Positions 8,594 through 16,907 of a DNA stretch of 48,690 nt are shown piece by piece. The notes beneath the pieces were generated by a model that did no database searches, was not told the origin of the DNA, and saw nothing but the letters and a program-made list of their open reading frames with translations. This DNA is from Clostridiales bacterium (GTDB lineage: Bacteria > Bacillota > Clostridia > Christensenellales > Aristaeellaceae). Location of the stretch: the NCBI GenBank assembly GCA_019419995.1, contig JAHZHZ010000004.1, forward strand, positions 1 through 48,690, written 5' to 3'. Both the position numbers and the translations under genes were made by a program. Numbering within the stretch: position 1 is the first letter of the stretch; each line of letters opens with the position of its first letter.

Positions 8594-8622
8594 TGTACAA
8601 CCGGCAAAGCTTGTGATATAAT
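8594..8622 (+). promoter_or_regulatory. Sigma-A promoter of zinc-ribbon gene
   Basis: TGTACA (8594-8599), a 17-base spacer and TATAAT (8617-8622). Transcription would start near 8630, giving a leader of about 115 bases before the ATG at 8746. The leader has short complementary stretches (CCGGTGG with CTACCG, CCGA with TCGG) but no family that I recognise. Confidence 0.6.
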
Positions 8623-8745
8623 ACTTCCAGCCCCGATTAGAGAACTTCGAAACCGTATCCCTCCGGTGGACCCCTACCGATGAGATTGGACTCGGCTCAA
8701 AGGACACGCATCGCTAGGGCACAATATTTAGGAGGGTATATATCC

Positions 8746-9039
8746 ATGTTCGAAGACAAGACTTTGGTTTGCCGTGAGTGCGGCGCAGAATTCGTGTTCA
8801 CCGCGTCTGAACAGCAGTTTTATGCTGATAAGGGCTTCCAGAACGAGCCCGGCCGTTGCCCGGCTTGCCGTGCAGCTCGCCGTCAGGCGAATGGTGGCGC
8901 CAACCGCGGCGAGCGCCAGATGTATGATGTGATCTGCGATGGCTGCGGCCAGCCCACTCAGGTTCCGTTCCAGCCCCGTGGAGATCGTCCGGTTTACTGC
9001 CGTGCCTGCTTCGAGGCCAATCGTCAGAGCCGTTATTGA
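8746..9039 (+). CDS. Zinc-ribbon protein with four CxxC pairs
   Basis: A 97-aa protein of the small CxxC zinc-ribbon families common in Clostridia. Four CxxC knuckles are seen at C9/C12, C38/C41, C64/C67 and C85/C88, enough for two zinc sites. The N-terminal half matches the probable zinc-ribbon (zinc-binding trcl-like) domain and the second half repeats the theme. It is strongly basic between the modules, which suggests nucleic-acid or ribosome binding, but no function is established. The start at 8746 follows TAGGAGGG. It has its own promoter and terminator, so it is a single-gene unit. Confidence 0.82.
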   Translation: MFEDKTLVCRECGAEFVFTASEQQFYADKGFQNEPGRCPACRAARRQANGGANRGERQMYDVICDGCGQPTQVPFQPRGDRPVYCRACFEANRQSRY

Positions 9040-9058
9040 TTTTCATTGATTTAAGAGT

Positions 9059-9096
9059 AAACCCCTCTGGAAGGAAATCCAGAGGGGTTTATTTTG
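9059..9096 (+). terminator. Intrinsic terminator after zinc-ribbon gene
   Basis: A perfect 13-bp stem (AAACCCCTCTGGA with TCCAGAGGGGTTT, loop AGGAAA) followed by ATTTT. The remaining bases up to 9245 hold nothing I can recognise. Confidence 0.9.
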
Positions 9097-9245
9097 TAGG
9101 CTTACAACTAGCTAGGAAAAATGTCAAATCCAGGAAAAGACTTCACAGGCGAACATATTTGAAGGCGGCTATTTTTACAATTTCTGAAACTGTGGCCGTG
9201 GAAACTTATTTTCCTGTCCTTAGTACAGCCCTTGAAGGGGCATCT

Positions 9246-10070
9246 TTAAAAGTGCAGGGAATCGTCAAACTCTTCTAACAGGCTGTGTAAAACTCCGCCC
9301 TTCTTCCAGCCGTTCAGACTGTCCAGCATGGCATTGTGGCCGCTGCGAAAGATATTGGCAGAAGCATCAGAATGCAATTGATCTAATTGGGCGATGAGTG
9401 CTTTTACCTGTGCTCGCCTGGAGTCGAAGCCGCTCTTTTCGGAGGTTACCTGGCAGGCGCAGTCGAGGAAGGACAAGTCGCTTTCGTCTCTCCAGGCAAT
9501 AATCTGCTGTTCCCGGACTTTATAGAGCGGGCGGATCAATTCCATACCTTCAACACTTGAACTTTTCAGCCTTGGGCGCATGCCCCGCAACTGGCCGGCG
9601 TAGATCATGCTCATGACCAGGGTTTCCACAGCGTCGTCAAAATGATGTCCAAGGGCGATTTTGTTGCACCCCAAATCCCTTGCCCGCCGGTAGAGGTATC
9701 CCCGGCGCATTTTTGCGCACATGAAGCAGGGATTACAGTCCATTTCTTTTATAGCCGGAAAAATATCCGTAGAAAAAAATTCCAGAGGGATATTAAGCAG
9801 TTTAGCGTTTTCCTGGATGCGGGAGCGGTTTTCGGAGGTGTAGCCCGGGTCCATGCACAGATAGCGCAGCGAAAAATCCAAAGGGCTGTGGCGGCGCAAC
9901 TCGCGCATGCACAGGGCCAGCAACATGGAATCCTTACCGCCGGAGATGCACACGGCGATAGAATCCCCTTGGGAAACAAGCTGGTATTCTTTTATGGCAG
10001 ACATGAAGGGCCGCCAGATTTTTTTCCGATAGCGGCCGGTAAGATCCACCGCGTTTTTTACGTCAGGCAA
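9246..10070 (-). CDS. TtcA-like PP-loop ATPase (tRNA thiolation family)
   Basis: A 274-aa ATP-pyrophosphatase of the TtcA/TilS superfamily. Proteins of this group adenylate tRNA bases, and the TtcA branch adds sulphur with the help of an Fe-S cluster. The PP-loop SGGKDSM is at about residues 44-50, a CFMC pair at about 115-118 could hold a cluster, and GHHFDDAVET is the second nucleotide motif. The start is probably TTG at 10070, preceded by GGGAGG, and overlaps the end of the MATE gene by 8 bases, so the two are co-transcribed. Which tRNA position it modifies cannot be told from sequence. Confidence 0.85.
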   Translation of the reverse strand: MPDVKNAVDLTGRYRKKIWRPFMSAIKEYQLVSQGDSIAVCISGGKDSMLLALCMRELRRHSPLDFSLRYLCMDPGYTSENRSRIQENAKLLNIPLEFFSTDIFPAIKEMDCNPCFMCAKMRRGYLYRRARDLGCNKIALGHHFDDAVETLVMSMIYAGQLRGMRPRLKSSSVEGMELIRPLYKVREQQIIAWRDESDLSFLDCACQVTSEKSGFDSRRAQVKALIAQLDQLHSDASANIFRSGHNAMLDSLNGWKKGGVLHSLLEEFDDSLHF

Positions 10071-11454
10071 CTTTTTCTTCCTCCCGGTTCAGCGGATTCC
10101 AATGGCCGCGGAGATATCTGATTAAAAACAGCACACCTAAAATCAGATTGTGGGCGATCATGCATCCCCAGGCGGCGGTCAGACCATATCCCAGCAGTCT
10201 GAGCATGATGAACGTGCCCAGTATGCGCACGCCCCACATGCCTGCTATATTGCATACCAGCGTATATTTTGTGTCGCCCACACCCTGGAAAGTACCTTCA
10301 AGAATTATGGCCAAACCGTACACAGGTTCTGACAGGGCCACCATCCGCAATACCCGGGCACCCAGAGCTATAACGCTTTCATCCCTGGTAAATACGCCCA
10401 TCAGTGCCTCTGCGCCCAGGTACAAGGCAGTTCCGGAGAGAATCATCAGAACCACTTCAAGCCAGATCATCATTCGTGAAAGGCGCTTCATCCTTAAGTG
10501 GTCTCGGGCTCCATAACAGTTTCCAGCCAGCGTCGCCGCGGCTGTTTGCATGCCGTAACCGGGAATATAGAAGGCGGATTCGGCGGTATTGGCGATGGAA
10601 TGGGCTGCAATTGCAGTGGTTCCTAAAGAATTGATCATTGAGGCAAAAATTACGTAACCAAAGGAAGTGCCAAATCGCTGTAAGCCGCAGGGAAGGGCAA
10701 CTTTCAGGCAGGGGCGCAGAATTTTGGGGTCGGGCTTCAGGCTCAATCCCTTGGGTGAGATCAGTGGATGGCGGTAAACCATCACGGCCATGCCAATACC
10801 CCCAAATGTAAACGCCACAGCACTGGCCAGAGCTGCGCCCGCGACGCCCATGCCAGCGCCAGGCATGGTAAAGCGCAGGGCAAGAATCTGTACATTCCGA
10901 CTGGGATAAATCAGGAGAAAATTGAGAACGATGTTGATCAGATTTACCAGAGTATTGACGTACAGCGGAGTGCGCGTGTCTCCTGATGCCCTCAGACAGG
11001 TTCCATACATGATGATGGCTGTTCTAAAGAGCATCGGTGCATAAATTATGAAAAAGTATTTAGAGGCGTCGGATAGAATATCTTCGCCCGCGTGCATCCA
11101 CAGGGGGATTTTTCGGCTCAGGGAGAGTGCGAGTATCGTGAAGAAGACGCCAGTAACCAATGTAACCAGTGTGGCCTGGGATGTGGCGCGCCGGGCGTTG
11201 TCCGGGTTCTCTGCGCCCAGTTCACGGGAAATATAGGCCAGAAAACCAATGCTCATTGAAGACAGCGTGCTGCTCAGCAGCCAGTTAATGGTGGTTGTGG
11301 CACCTACAGCGGCCGTGGCGTGGGGGCCGATGCGGCCAACCATGGCTGAGTCCACATAGGAAACGGCAGTTTGTAAAATCTGTTCCAAAACGGTGGGCCA
11401 CGCCAGAAGGACAATGGTCTTCAGAGCGGCACGACGGGAAAACGCTTTGTGCAT
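10063..11454 (-). CDS. MATE family efflux transporter
   Basis: A 463-aa MATE-family transporter, the second in the window. It shows the family N-terminus (LAWPTVLEQILQTAVSYVDSAMVG), about twelve hydrophobic helices and an internal duplication typical of MATE proteins. The start at 11454 has GAGGTTTCC upstream; the longer frame to 11514 lacks a site. It overlaps the downstream TtcA-like gene by 8 bases. The pairing with a tRNA thiolation enzyme is probably only transcriptional. Substrate unknown. Confidence 0.9.
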   Translation of the reverse strand: MHKAFSRRAALKTIVLLAWPTVLEQILQTAVSYVDSAMVGRIGPHATAAVGATTTINWLLSSTLSSMSIGFLAYISRELGAENPDNARRATSQATLVTLVTGVFFTILALSLSRKIPLWMHAGEDILSDASKYFFIIYAPMLFRTAIIMYGTCLRASGDTRTPLYVNTLVNLINIVLNFLLIYPSRNVQILALRFTMPGAGMGVAGAALASAVAFTFGGIGMAVMVYRHPLISPKGLSLKPDPKILRPCLKVALPCGLQRFGTSFGYVIFASMINSLGTTAIAAHSIANTAESAFYIPGYGMQTAAATLAGNCYGARDHLRMKRLSRMMIWLEVVLMILSGTALYLGAEALMGVFTRDESVIALGARVLRMVALSEPVYGLAIILEGTFQGVGDTKYTLVCNIAGMWGVRILGTFIMLRLLGYGLTAAWGCMIAHNLILGVLFLIRYLRGHWNPLNREEEKVA

Positions 11455-11659
11455 GGAAACCTCGCATCTAATTTTATATACATTGATTATAGCATGGACG
11501 CGCATTGCCTTCAAGGTCGGTCAATTGCCTGCAATCAAAAGATCTGTTCGCGTGATGGAAAAAAACGCCAGATACTTTTTGCATATTTTGTCCTTCTTTG
11601 CGAACAATAGGAAGGCCTGTGTTCACACGGACATTAGTTGAAGTTAAGGAGAGATCCAT

Positions 11660-12214
11660 ATGAGAGCAACTGGCATTGTGCGCAGAATTGATGAATTGGG
11701 ACGCGTGGTGATTCCCAAAGAGATTCGCCGCACCCTTCGAATTCGTGAGGGCGATCCCCTGGAAATTTTTACGGACCATGACGGTGAGGTAGTGCTGAAG
11801 AAGTATTCCCCCATCGGAGAAATCGCAACCATCGCCAAAGATTATACCGATTCTCTGTATCGGACTTTGGGACATGTGGCACTGATTAGCGATCGAGACG
11901 CCGTGGTTTCGGCCTCCGGGACCAACAAGCGGGAGTACGTGGATAAACCGCTGAGTCAAGAGGTGGATCAGATCTTGCAATCACGTCAGCTTCAGGTGCT
12001 GAACCTGGCTTCGGGGGCAAAAATGATTCCCGTCACAAACGATGATCGGGCAGATGGATATTCCGCTCAGATTATTGCCCCCATTCTTGCCGATGGGGAA
12101 ATCATTGGAGGACTAATTTTGCTAAGTAAGGAATCTGGCGTACAGATGAGCGATATCGACCACAAAGTGGCAGAGACGACCGCCAGCATCGTAGCGCGTC
12201 AGATGGAACAGTAA
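11660..12214 (+). CDS. spoVT: Stage V sporulation protein T, transcription factor
   Basis: SpoVT (184 aa) is the forespore regulator that adjusts sigma-G dependent transcription late in sporulation. The N-terminal AbrB-type swapped-hairpin DNA-binding domain (MRATGIVRRIDELGRVVIPKEIRRTL, in part) is nearly invariant in the family. The C-terminal two-thirds form the GAF-like domain, with the typical KREYVDKPLS segment and SGVQMSDIDHKVAETTASIVARQMEQ end in pieces. A ribosome binding site (GGAGAG) precedes the ATG. In B. subtilis spoVT also precedes the mazG (yabN) and rqcP (yabO) genes, as here. Confidence 0.97.
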   Translation: MRATGIVRRIDELGRVVIPKEIRRTLRIREGDPLEIFTDHDGEVVLKKYSPIGEIATIAKDYTDSLYRTLGHVALISDRDAVVSASGTNKREYVDKPLSQEVDQILQSRQLQVLNLASGAKMIPVTNDDRADGYSAQIIAPILADGEIIGGLILLSKESGVQMSDIDHKVAETTASIVARQMEQ

Positions 12215-12272
12215 ACTTGCGCCCCGGCCGCCTTTGTGATAGAATGGACGCATCCTGTATATTGGATGTGAT

Positions 12273-13706
12273 GTGATGATGTCGGCAATTACGGCCGTGG
12301 GCGTCGGCCTTGAACGGGGTCAGCTGACCCTGGAGGCCGTTTCGCTGCTGGCGAGTGGCGCTCGAGTTGTGTTGCACACCGGACGCGTGGGCTGTGCGCA
12401 GTGGCTGGAAGAAGAGGGCATCGCTTATGAAACATTAGATGCACTCTATGAAAATTGCGAAGATTTTGACGAACATGCGCGCCTTGCTGCGGAGCATGTG
12501 ATGCGCATGGCAGAGACGGAAGATGTGGTTTACGCCGTATACGATGTGCGGGATCGAAGTGTGCTGGAGCTGTCCAGGCGAGTTAAGGGCTTGAGAATTG
12601 TGGCCGGCCCAGCGGTGGAAGGAGCGCTACTAGGGCAATTGGACGGATCGACCCGCATGCTGGAGGCGTCTGATTGGGCAAATTATCGCCTATCGCCCCG
12701 GGACAATAGCCTCATTCGGGAACTGGATTCCCGTCAGCAGGCATCAGAAGTAAAGCTGAAACTTATGGAATGCTATCCCGACGATACTCGCTGCCTGGTT
12801 TTAAACGGGTTGGACGGCGGTGTGGCACGCGTGCCCTTGTATGATCTGGATCGCTTGAAGGCATACGATCACCGAACCTGCGTGTTGGTTCCCGCCCAGC
12901 GGGATTTAATGAAACTGGAGCGTTACGGCTTTGAGGAACTGTTGGAAATCATGCGTGTGCTTCAGGGACCCGGCGGTTGCCCCTGGGATCGGGAACAGAC
13001 GCATCAGTCCCTGCGGCCATTCATGTTGGAGGAAACCTACGAGGCCATTGATGCCATCAACGAAGGGGATATGGATCACCTCTACGACGAACTGGGTGAT
13101 CTGTTGATGCAGGTGGTCATGCAGGCAGAAATCGGCCGCAGGCATGCGGAGTTTGATATTTGGGATGCGACCACTGCGATCTGTGAAAAAATGATTCAGC
13201 GTCACAGCCACATCTTTGGGGGGGATCAGGCCTCTGACGCAGATTCCGTGCTGGATCTATGGGCTTCAAACAAGATGAAGGAGCGCGGACAGAGTACGCG
13301 AACCGAAGTGCTTCAGGAAGTTTCACGGAGCTTGCCTGCACTGATGCGAGGGTGCAAATTGGCAGAGAAAGCGGCCCGAGCGGGCGTGGTTTCCTCAAAC
13401 GTTGCCTCGCTGAATGAGGATGCGGCGCGTATATTGGCCTCCGTCTGCCAGGCCCAGGATCAGGAGGCCACTCTGGGGGATGCGCTGTTCTTGATTTGTG
13501 CCTTGGCTCGGAACGTGGGGGTGGATCTGGAAATTGCGCTCAATGAGGCGCTGGATCGCTTTGTGGATCGCTTTGCAGCTCTGGAACAGGAGTTATTGGC
13601 GAGGGGAATTTCACTCCCTGGGGGCGAGGGTTGTGCCGATGAATATTGGAATCGCGTAAAATTGAGTAAAAATACATCCAATCAGCAGGAATTGACTAAT
13701 TCATAG
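12273..13706 (+). CDS. mazG: MazG-family protein with degenerate methylase-like N-domain
   Basis: A 477-aa YabN-type protein: an N-terminal domain of about 200 aa resembling tetrapyrrole (SAM) methylases, followed by a MazG nucleoside triphosphate pyrophosphohydrolase domain. The MazG part has LRVLQGPGGCPWDREQTHQSL-like residues (about 229-249), the EETYEAIDAI acidic motif and DELGDLLMQVV, which coordinate Mg2+. The methylase-like domain is poorly conserved. Three start codons stand in a row (GTG 12273, ATG 12276, ATG 12279) behind a weak GGATGTGA site; the choice is uncertain. Position between spoVT and hup/rqcP is conserved in Firmicutes. Confidence 0.9.
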   Translation: MMMSAITAVGVGLERGQLTLEAVSLLASGARVVLHTGRVGCAQWLEEEGIAYETLDALYENCEDFDEHARLAAEHVMRMAETEDVVYAVYDVRDRSVLELSRRVKGLRIVAGPAVEGALLGQLDGSTRMLEASDWANYRLSPRDNSLIRELDSRQQASEVKLKLMECYPDDTRCLVLNGLDGGVARVPLYDLDRLKAYDHRTCVLVPAQRDLMKLERYGFEELLEIMRVLQGPGGCPWDREQTHQSLRPFMLEETYEAIDAINEGDMDHLYDELGDLLMQVVMQAEIGRRHAEFDIWDATTAICEKMIQRHSHIFGGDQASDADSVLDLWASNKMKERGQSTRTEVLQEVSRSLPALMRGCKLAEKAARAGVVSSNVASLNEDAARILASVCQAQDQEATLGDALFLICALARNVGVDLEIALNEALDRFVDRFAALEQELLARGISLPGGEGCADEYWNRVKLSKNTSNQQELTNS

Positions 13707-13773
13707 CGAATAATCAGAAAATATCGTCCATAGAGGAATGATGTTTGAATCGGAAGAATGGAGGAACGAATCA

Positions 13774-14043
13774 ATGAACAAGGCAACTCTCATCGCCAAG
13801 ATTGCTGAAAAGGCGGAACTGAATAAAAAGCAGGCAGAAGCGGCGCTGGCCGCCTTTACGGATGCTGTTGCTGAGGCGCTCAAGGAGGGCGACAAAGTTC
13901 AGCTGATGGGTTTTGGCACCTTTGAGATTAAAGAGCGCGCGGAGCGCACCGGCCGCAAGCCGTCCACGGGCGAAACCATTGTTATTCCGGCGAAGAAGAC
14001 CCCGGTCTTCAAAGCGGGCAAGGGTTTTAAGGATATGTTTTAA
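13774..14043 (+). CDS. hup: HU family DNA-binding protein
   Basis: HU (89 aa) is a nucleoid-associated dimer that bends DNA. The full family pattern is present: MNKATLIAKIAEKAELNKK start in part, the GFGTFEIKERAERTGRKP arm region and a PVFKAGKGFKD end. The start at 13774 follows TGGAGGAACG; an earlier ATG at 13738 has no site. A terminator follows the gene. HU between mazG and rqcP is common in Clostridia. Confidence 0.97.
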   Translation: MNKATLIAKIAEKAELNKKQAEAALAAFTDAVAEALKEGDKVQLMGFGTFEIKERAERTGRKPSTGETIVIPAKKTPVFKAGKGFKDMF

Positions 14044-14068
14044 TCTGAACATATTGTCAAATTCGTCG

Positions 14069-14097
14069 AAGGGCTGCTTGCAGGAGCGGCTCTTTTT
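14069..14097 (+). terminator. Intrinsic terminator after hup
   Basis: Stem GGGCTGCT (14071-14078) with AGCGGCTC (14085-14092), two G-T pairs, extended by A-T pairs, then TTTTTCT. It probably lowers read-through from the abundant hup message into rqcP. Confidence 0.7.
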
Positions 14098-14133
14098 CTA
14101 TAGATTTCGCTTTTACATTCAGGAGGAGTTTCT

Positions 14134-14433
14134 ATGAGTAGAAAGGCTGTGGAGGCCAGAAAGCCGGTAGTTCGGGAGGCGGCGACTTCCATTCGGCTGG
14201 ATAAGTTTTTAAAAATTTCACGGATTATCAAGCGACGCAGTGTAGCCAATGATGCCTGTTCCACCGGTCACGTTTATGTCAATGGCAGGGAGGCCAAGCC
14301 TGGAACGGATGTGCGGGTGGGCGATGTTCTGAGTATACGCTTTGGCGAGCAGACGCACGAATATGAGATTTTGGCCATAGCGGAGCATGCGGCGAAGCAG
14401 GATGCATCTGCCATGTACAGGGCAAAGACATGA
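14134..14433 (+). CDS. rqcP: RqcP, S4-domain ribosome quality-control factor
   Basis: A 99-aa S4-domain RNA-binding protein of the Hsp15/YabO family. In B. subtilis YabO is RqcP, which works with RqcH on stalled 50S subunits to support poly-alanine tailing. The S4 core is clear: SIRLDKFLKISRIIKRRSVANDAC, then GHVYVNGREAKPGTDVRVGD in pieces. The ATG follows AGGAGGAG. The stop overlaps the ispDF start (ATGA). The position after mazG/hup is the conserved yabO locus; yabP, yabQ and divIC, which follow in B. subtilis, are absent here. Confidence 0.92.
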   Translation: MSRKAVEARKPVVREAATSIRLDKFLKISRIIKRRSVANDACSTGHVYVNGREAKPGTDVRVGDVLSIRFGEQTHEYEILAIAEHAAKQDASAMYRAKT

Positions 14434-15593
14434 GCGTGTGGTGTGTGCTTCTGGCGGCGGGGCGCGGCAGCCGCTCTGGGCTGGAAATGAACAAGGTTTT
14501 TTTTCGGTGGCAGGGGCGCAGCGTGCTGTCACGCTGTCTGGATCATCTGCAGGCTGCAGAGGTGTACGATGGCATCGTACTGGTGATTTCTCCATCAGAT
14601 AGAGGAGAATATGAGACTTTGATGCATAGAGAAGGCGCTTGCCCTCTGGTGAAATTCGTTGTTTTTGGCGGAGACAGTCGTCGAGAGAGTGCTTTGAACG
14701 GTCTTCGGGCGGTTCCTGAAGATGTGGAAATTGTGTCGATTCACGATGCTGCCCGGCCTTTCGTCACCCCGCAGATTGTTCGTGCCACGGTGGAGGATGC
14801 TCGCAGGTATGGAAGCGGAATAATATCTACGCCGGTGGTGGATACCATCAAAATGATGAATCCCGTTGACTTGAGCGTAACCACGCCGGACCGGGCACTG
14901 CTTCGAGCGGTACAGACGCCGCAGAGTTTTCATTTTGCCAAGTTGTTGGAGGCACATATGCGGGCAGAACGAGAAAAATTGGACGCGACCGATGATGCCA
15001 TGGTGTATGAGCACTGTTATGGCTCTGTGCACCTGTCCACAGCTCCGGGAGCGGAGAAAAACATTAAATTAACCCTTCCAGATGATTTTCGCCATTTGGA
15101 AGAAAGCGCTCCGAGGATGCTCGTGGGTACGGGGTATGATGCGCATCGCCTGGTGGAAGGACGCAGATTGGTGCTCTGTGGAGTTGAGATACCCCATTCG
15201 CGGGGACTGGACGGTCATTCAGACGCGGACGTGGCCGTGCATGCGCTGATGGATGCTATCTTGGGAGCTCTTGGAGAAGGGGACATTGGCAGACATTTTC
15301 CGGATAGCGATGCGCGCTACCGGGGTATTTCGTCCATGCTTTTGCTGGATGAGGTTATGCAGATTTGTGGCCGCAGAGGCTACGCGGTTTCCAACGCGGA
15401 CGTGACCATTGTGGCACAAAGGCCCAAGTTAGCGGACTATATCCCCAGGATGCGCGAGAATATTGCCGGGGCCATGGGCATTGATTTAAATCGTGCCAAT
15501 GTCAAGGCCACCACCACGGAGCGGATGGGCTTTGAAGGGGAAGAAGTAGGCATATCTGCTCAGGCGGCTGTGCTGCTGGAAAAGCTAATGTGA
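14430..15593 (+). CDS. ispDF: Bifunctional IspD-IspF of the MEP isoprenoid pathway
   Basis: A 387-aa fusion of 4-diphosphocytidyl-methylerythritol synthase (IspD) and 2-C-methyl-erythritol 2,4-cyclodiphosphate synthase (IspF), steps 3 and 5 of the MEP route. The IspD half (residues 1-225) has LLAAGRGSRSG, the DAARPFV motif and the ATDDAMVYE segment. The IspF half (from about 232) has GTGYDAHRL with the zinc-binding Asp/His, GLDGHSDADV and the VKATTTERMGFEG end motif. Fusions are known in several bacteria. Start ATG overlaps the rqcP stop by 4 bases. Confidence 0.95.
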   Translation: MSVWCVLLAAGRGSRSGLEMNKVFFRWQGRSVLSRCLDHLQAAEVYDGIVLVISPSDRGEYETLMHREGACPLVKFVVFGGDSRRESALNGLRAVPEDVEIVSIHDAARPFVTPQIVRATVEDARRYGSGIISTPVVDTIKMMNPVDLSVTTPDRALLRAVQTPQSFHFAKLLEAHMRAEREKLDATDDAMVYEHCYGSVHLSTAPGAEKNIKLTLPDDFRHLEESAPRMLVGTGYDAHRLVEGRRLVLCGVEIPHSRGLDGHSDADVAVHALMDAILGALGEGDIGRHFPDSDARYRGISSMLLLDEVMQICGRRGYAVSNADVTIVAQRPKLADYIPRMRENIAGAMGIDLNRANVKATTTERMGFEGEEVGISAQAAVLLEKLM

Positions 15594-15609
15594 GTTGAGG
15601 TGAGTACAT

Positions 15610-16296
15610 ATGATCGGCATTCTCTGTGCCATGGAAGAGGAAATTCGCGAATATCTGGACAAAATTACAGATGCACAGACGCGTATCGTAGGTGGATTTA
15701 AATTTACGGAAGGCATTTTGATGGGCAAGCGTGTGGTTTTGTGCAAGTGCGGCGTGGGAAAGGTAAACGCAGCGGCCTGTACCCAGGCATTGATTCTCAG
15801 CTGGCCGGTGAAATTGGTGGTGAATTCCGGCGTGGCCGGCGCCCTGCGGGAACCTTTGGAAGTGGGCGATATCTGCGTGGCCACCGATCTGGTGCAGTAT
15901 GATGTGGATACATCGGCCCTGGGGGATCCTGTGGGCTTTGTTTCCACTGTGGAGCAGACCAGCTTCCGATGCGCTGAATGGGCCGTTGCCGCTCTTTTGC
16001 AGGCGGCCCGATCCATTGAAGGGGTACGTACTTTATCCTGCAGGGTGGCCACGGGCGATCAGTTTATGGTCACGCAGGCGAATAAAGACCGCGTGGTGCG
16101 CCTCTTTGACGCTTGCGCCACTGAAATGGAAGGAGCAGCCGTGGCCCAGGTCTGCTTTTTAAACGGTGTGGACTGCGCCGTCGTGCGCACTATTTCCGAT
16201 GCATCCAGCGAAGAACATAAGTTGGAGTACGAAAAATACATGCCTGCCGCGGCGCATACGGCTGCCAGAGTTGTTTTGAAATTTCTGGAAGGCTGA
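15610..16296 (+). CDS. mtnN: 5'-methylthioadenosine/S-adenosylhomocysteine nucleosidase
   Basis: The 228-aa enzyme (Pfs) hydrolyses MTA and SAH, and 5'-deoxyadenosine, to adenine and the free sugar. It shows Glu at MEEEI near the N-terminus, GVGKVNAA, the NSGVAGAL phosphate/ribose loop, EMEGAAVAQV (base-binding Glu) and ISDAS with the catalytic Asp. The ATG follows GAGGTGAG. It sits 16 bases after ispDF, so it may be co-transcribed, and a terminator follows. Of interest because a second, phosphorolytic MTA-type route is encoded at 30129-35246. Confidence 0.95.
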   Translation: MIGILCAMEEEIREYLDKITDAQTRIVGGFKFTEGILMGKRVVLCKCGVGKVNAAACTQALILSWPVKLVVNSGVAGALREPLEVGDICVATDLVQYDVDTSALGDPVGFVSTVEQTSFRCAEWAVAALLQAARSIEGVRTLSCRVATGDQFMVTQANKDRVVRLFDACATEMEGAAVAQVCFLNGVDCAVVRTISDASSEEHKLEYEKYMPAAAHTAARVVLKFLEG

Positions 16297-16300
16297 ATTC

Positions 16301-16336
16301 AAGGAACGGACTGTCCCGTCCGTTTCTTTATTTTTC
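16301..16336 (+). terminator. Intrinsic terminator after mtnN
   Basis: Stem AAGGAACGGAC (16301-16311) with GTCCGTTTCTT (16318-16328), one G-T pair, loop TGTCCC, then TATTTTT. Ends the rqcP-ispDF-mtnN transcript. Confidence 0.85.
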
Positions 16337-16339
16337 CTA

Positions 16340-16385
16340 TTGCAAAATGTGTGCAAATGGTCTATAATAGTCAAAGATAGTCAGA
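16340..16385 (+). promoter_or_regulatory. ctsR promoter with CtsR operator
   Basis: TTGCAA (16340-16345), 17-base spacer, TATAAT (16363-16368). Directly after the -10 lies AGTCAAAGATAGTCAGA (16369-16385), a near-perfect match to the CtsR direct-repeat box (RGTCAAANANRGTCAAA). CtsR bound there would cover the transcription start, so the operon is autorepressed and induced by heat or protein stress. Confidence 0.85.
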
Positions 16386-16434
16386 AGAAATTTGCAAATG
16401 CCGCGAGGAGACTATCTGGAGGAGGTCAAGGCCA

Positions 16435-16905
16435 ATGGCACAACTCAGCGATTCCATTGAGCGCTTTATCAAAGATTTGATGAGCGAGGATGCCCACATT
16501 GAGTTGCGGCGAAATGAGCTGGCGCAGCACTTCGGCTGTGCGCCGTCGCAAATCAATTATGTGCTGGCAACCCGGTTTTCCGTAGATCACGGATATTTAA
16601 TTGAGTCCCGGCGAGGCGGCGGTGGATATGTGCGCATTGTGCGGATGCATGCCCGGGAAGAGGGAAATCTTCTGGATGCGCTGATCAAGCGCGTTGGGAA
16701 CTCCATTGATGAAGAGACGGTTAATGCCATAATTCAGCATCTGCTGGATTGCAAGCTGGTTACGAACAATGAAGCAGCGCTGATGCGCGCAGCCACGGCT
16801 CGCAATGCGTTGAGCTTGCCGGTGAGTGGGAAGGATGTATTGCGCGCAGCGGTGTTTAAGAATATGCTGATACAGGTGTTTCGCAATGCCGAAGGAGGTG
16901 TCTAG
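16435..16905 (+). CDS. ctsR: CtsR, class III heat-shock repressor
   Basis: CtsR (156 aa) represses clp genes and is inactivated by heat and by McsB-dependent control. The N-terminal winged helix-turn-helix reads LSDSIERFIKDLM, then CAPSQINYVLATRF and the glycine-rich wing SRRGGGGYVRI that contacts the operator and senses heat. The C-terminal dimerisation domain follows from about residue 80. ATG follows GGAGGAGG. First gene of ctsR-mcsA-mcsB-clpC, with its own operator upstream. Its stop overlaps the mcsA start region by one base. Confidence 0.96.
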   Translation: MAQLSDSIERFIKDLMSEDAHIELRRNELAQHFGCAPSQINYVLATRFSVDHGYLIESRRGGGGYVRIVRMHAREEGNLLDALIKRVGNSIDEETVNAIIQHLLDCKLVTNNEAALMRAATARNALSLPVSGKDVLRAAVFKNMLIQVFRNAEGGV

Positions 16906-16907
16906 TG

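Noticed and set aside
8625..8710. Possible tRNA or small RNA in the leader of the zinc-ribbon gene
   Set aside because: No cloverleaf, no TTC loop and no anticodon arm could be built.
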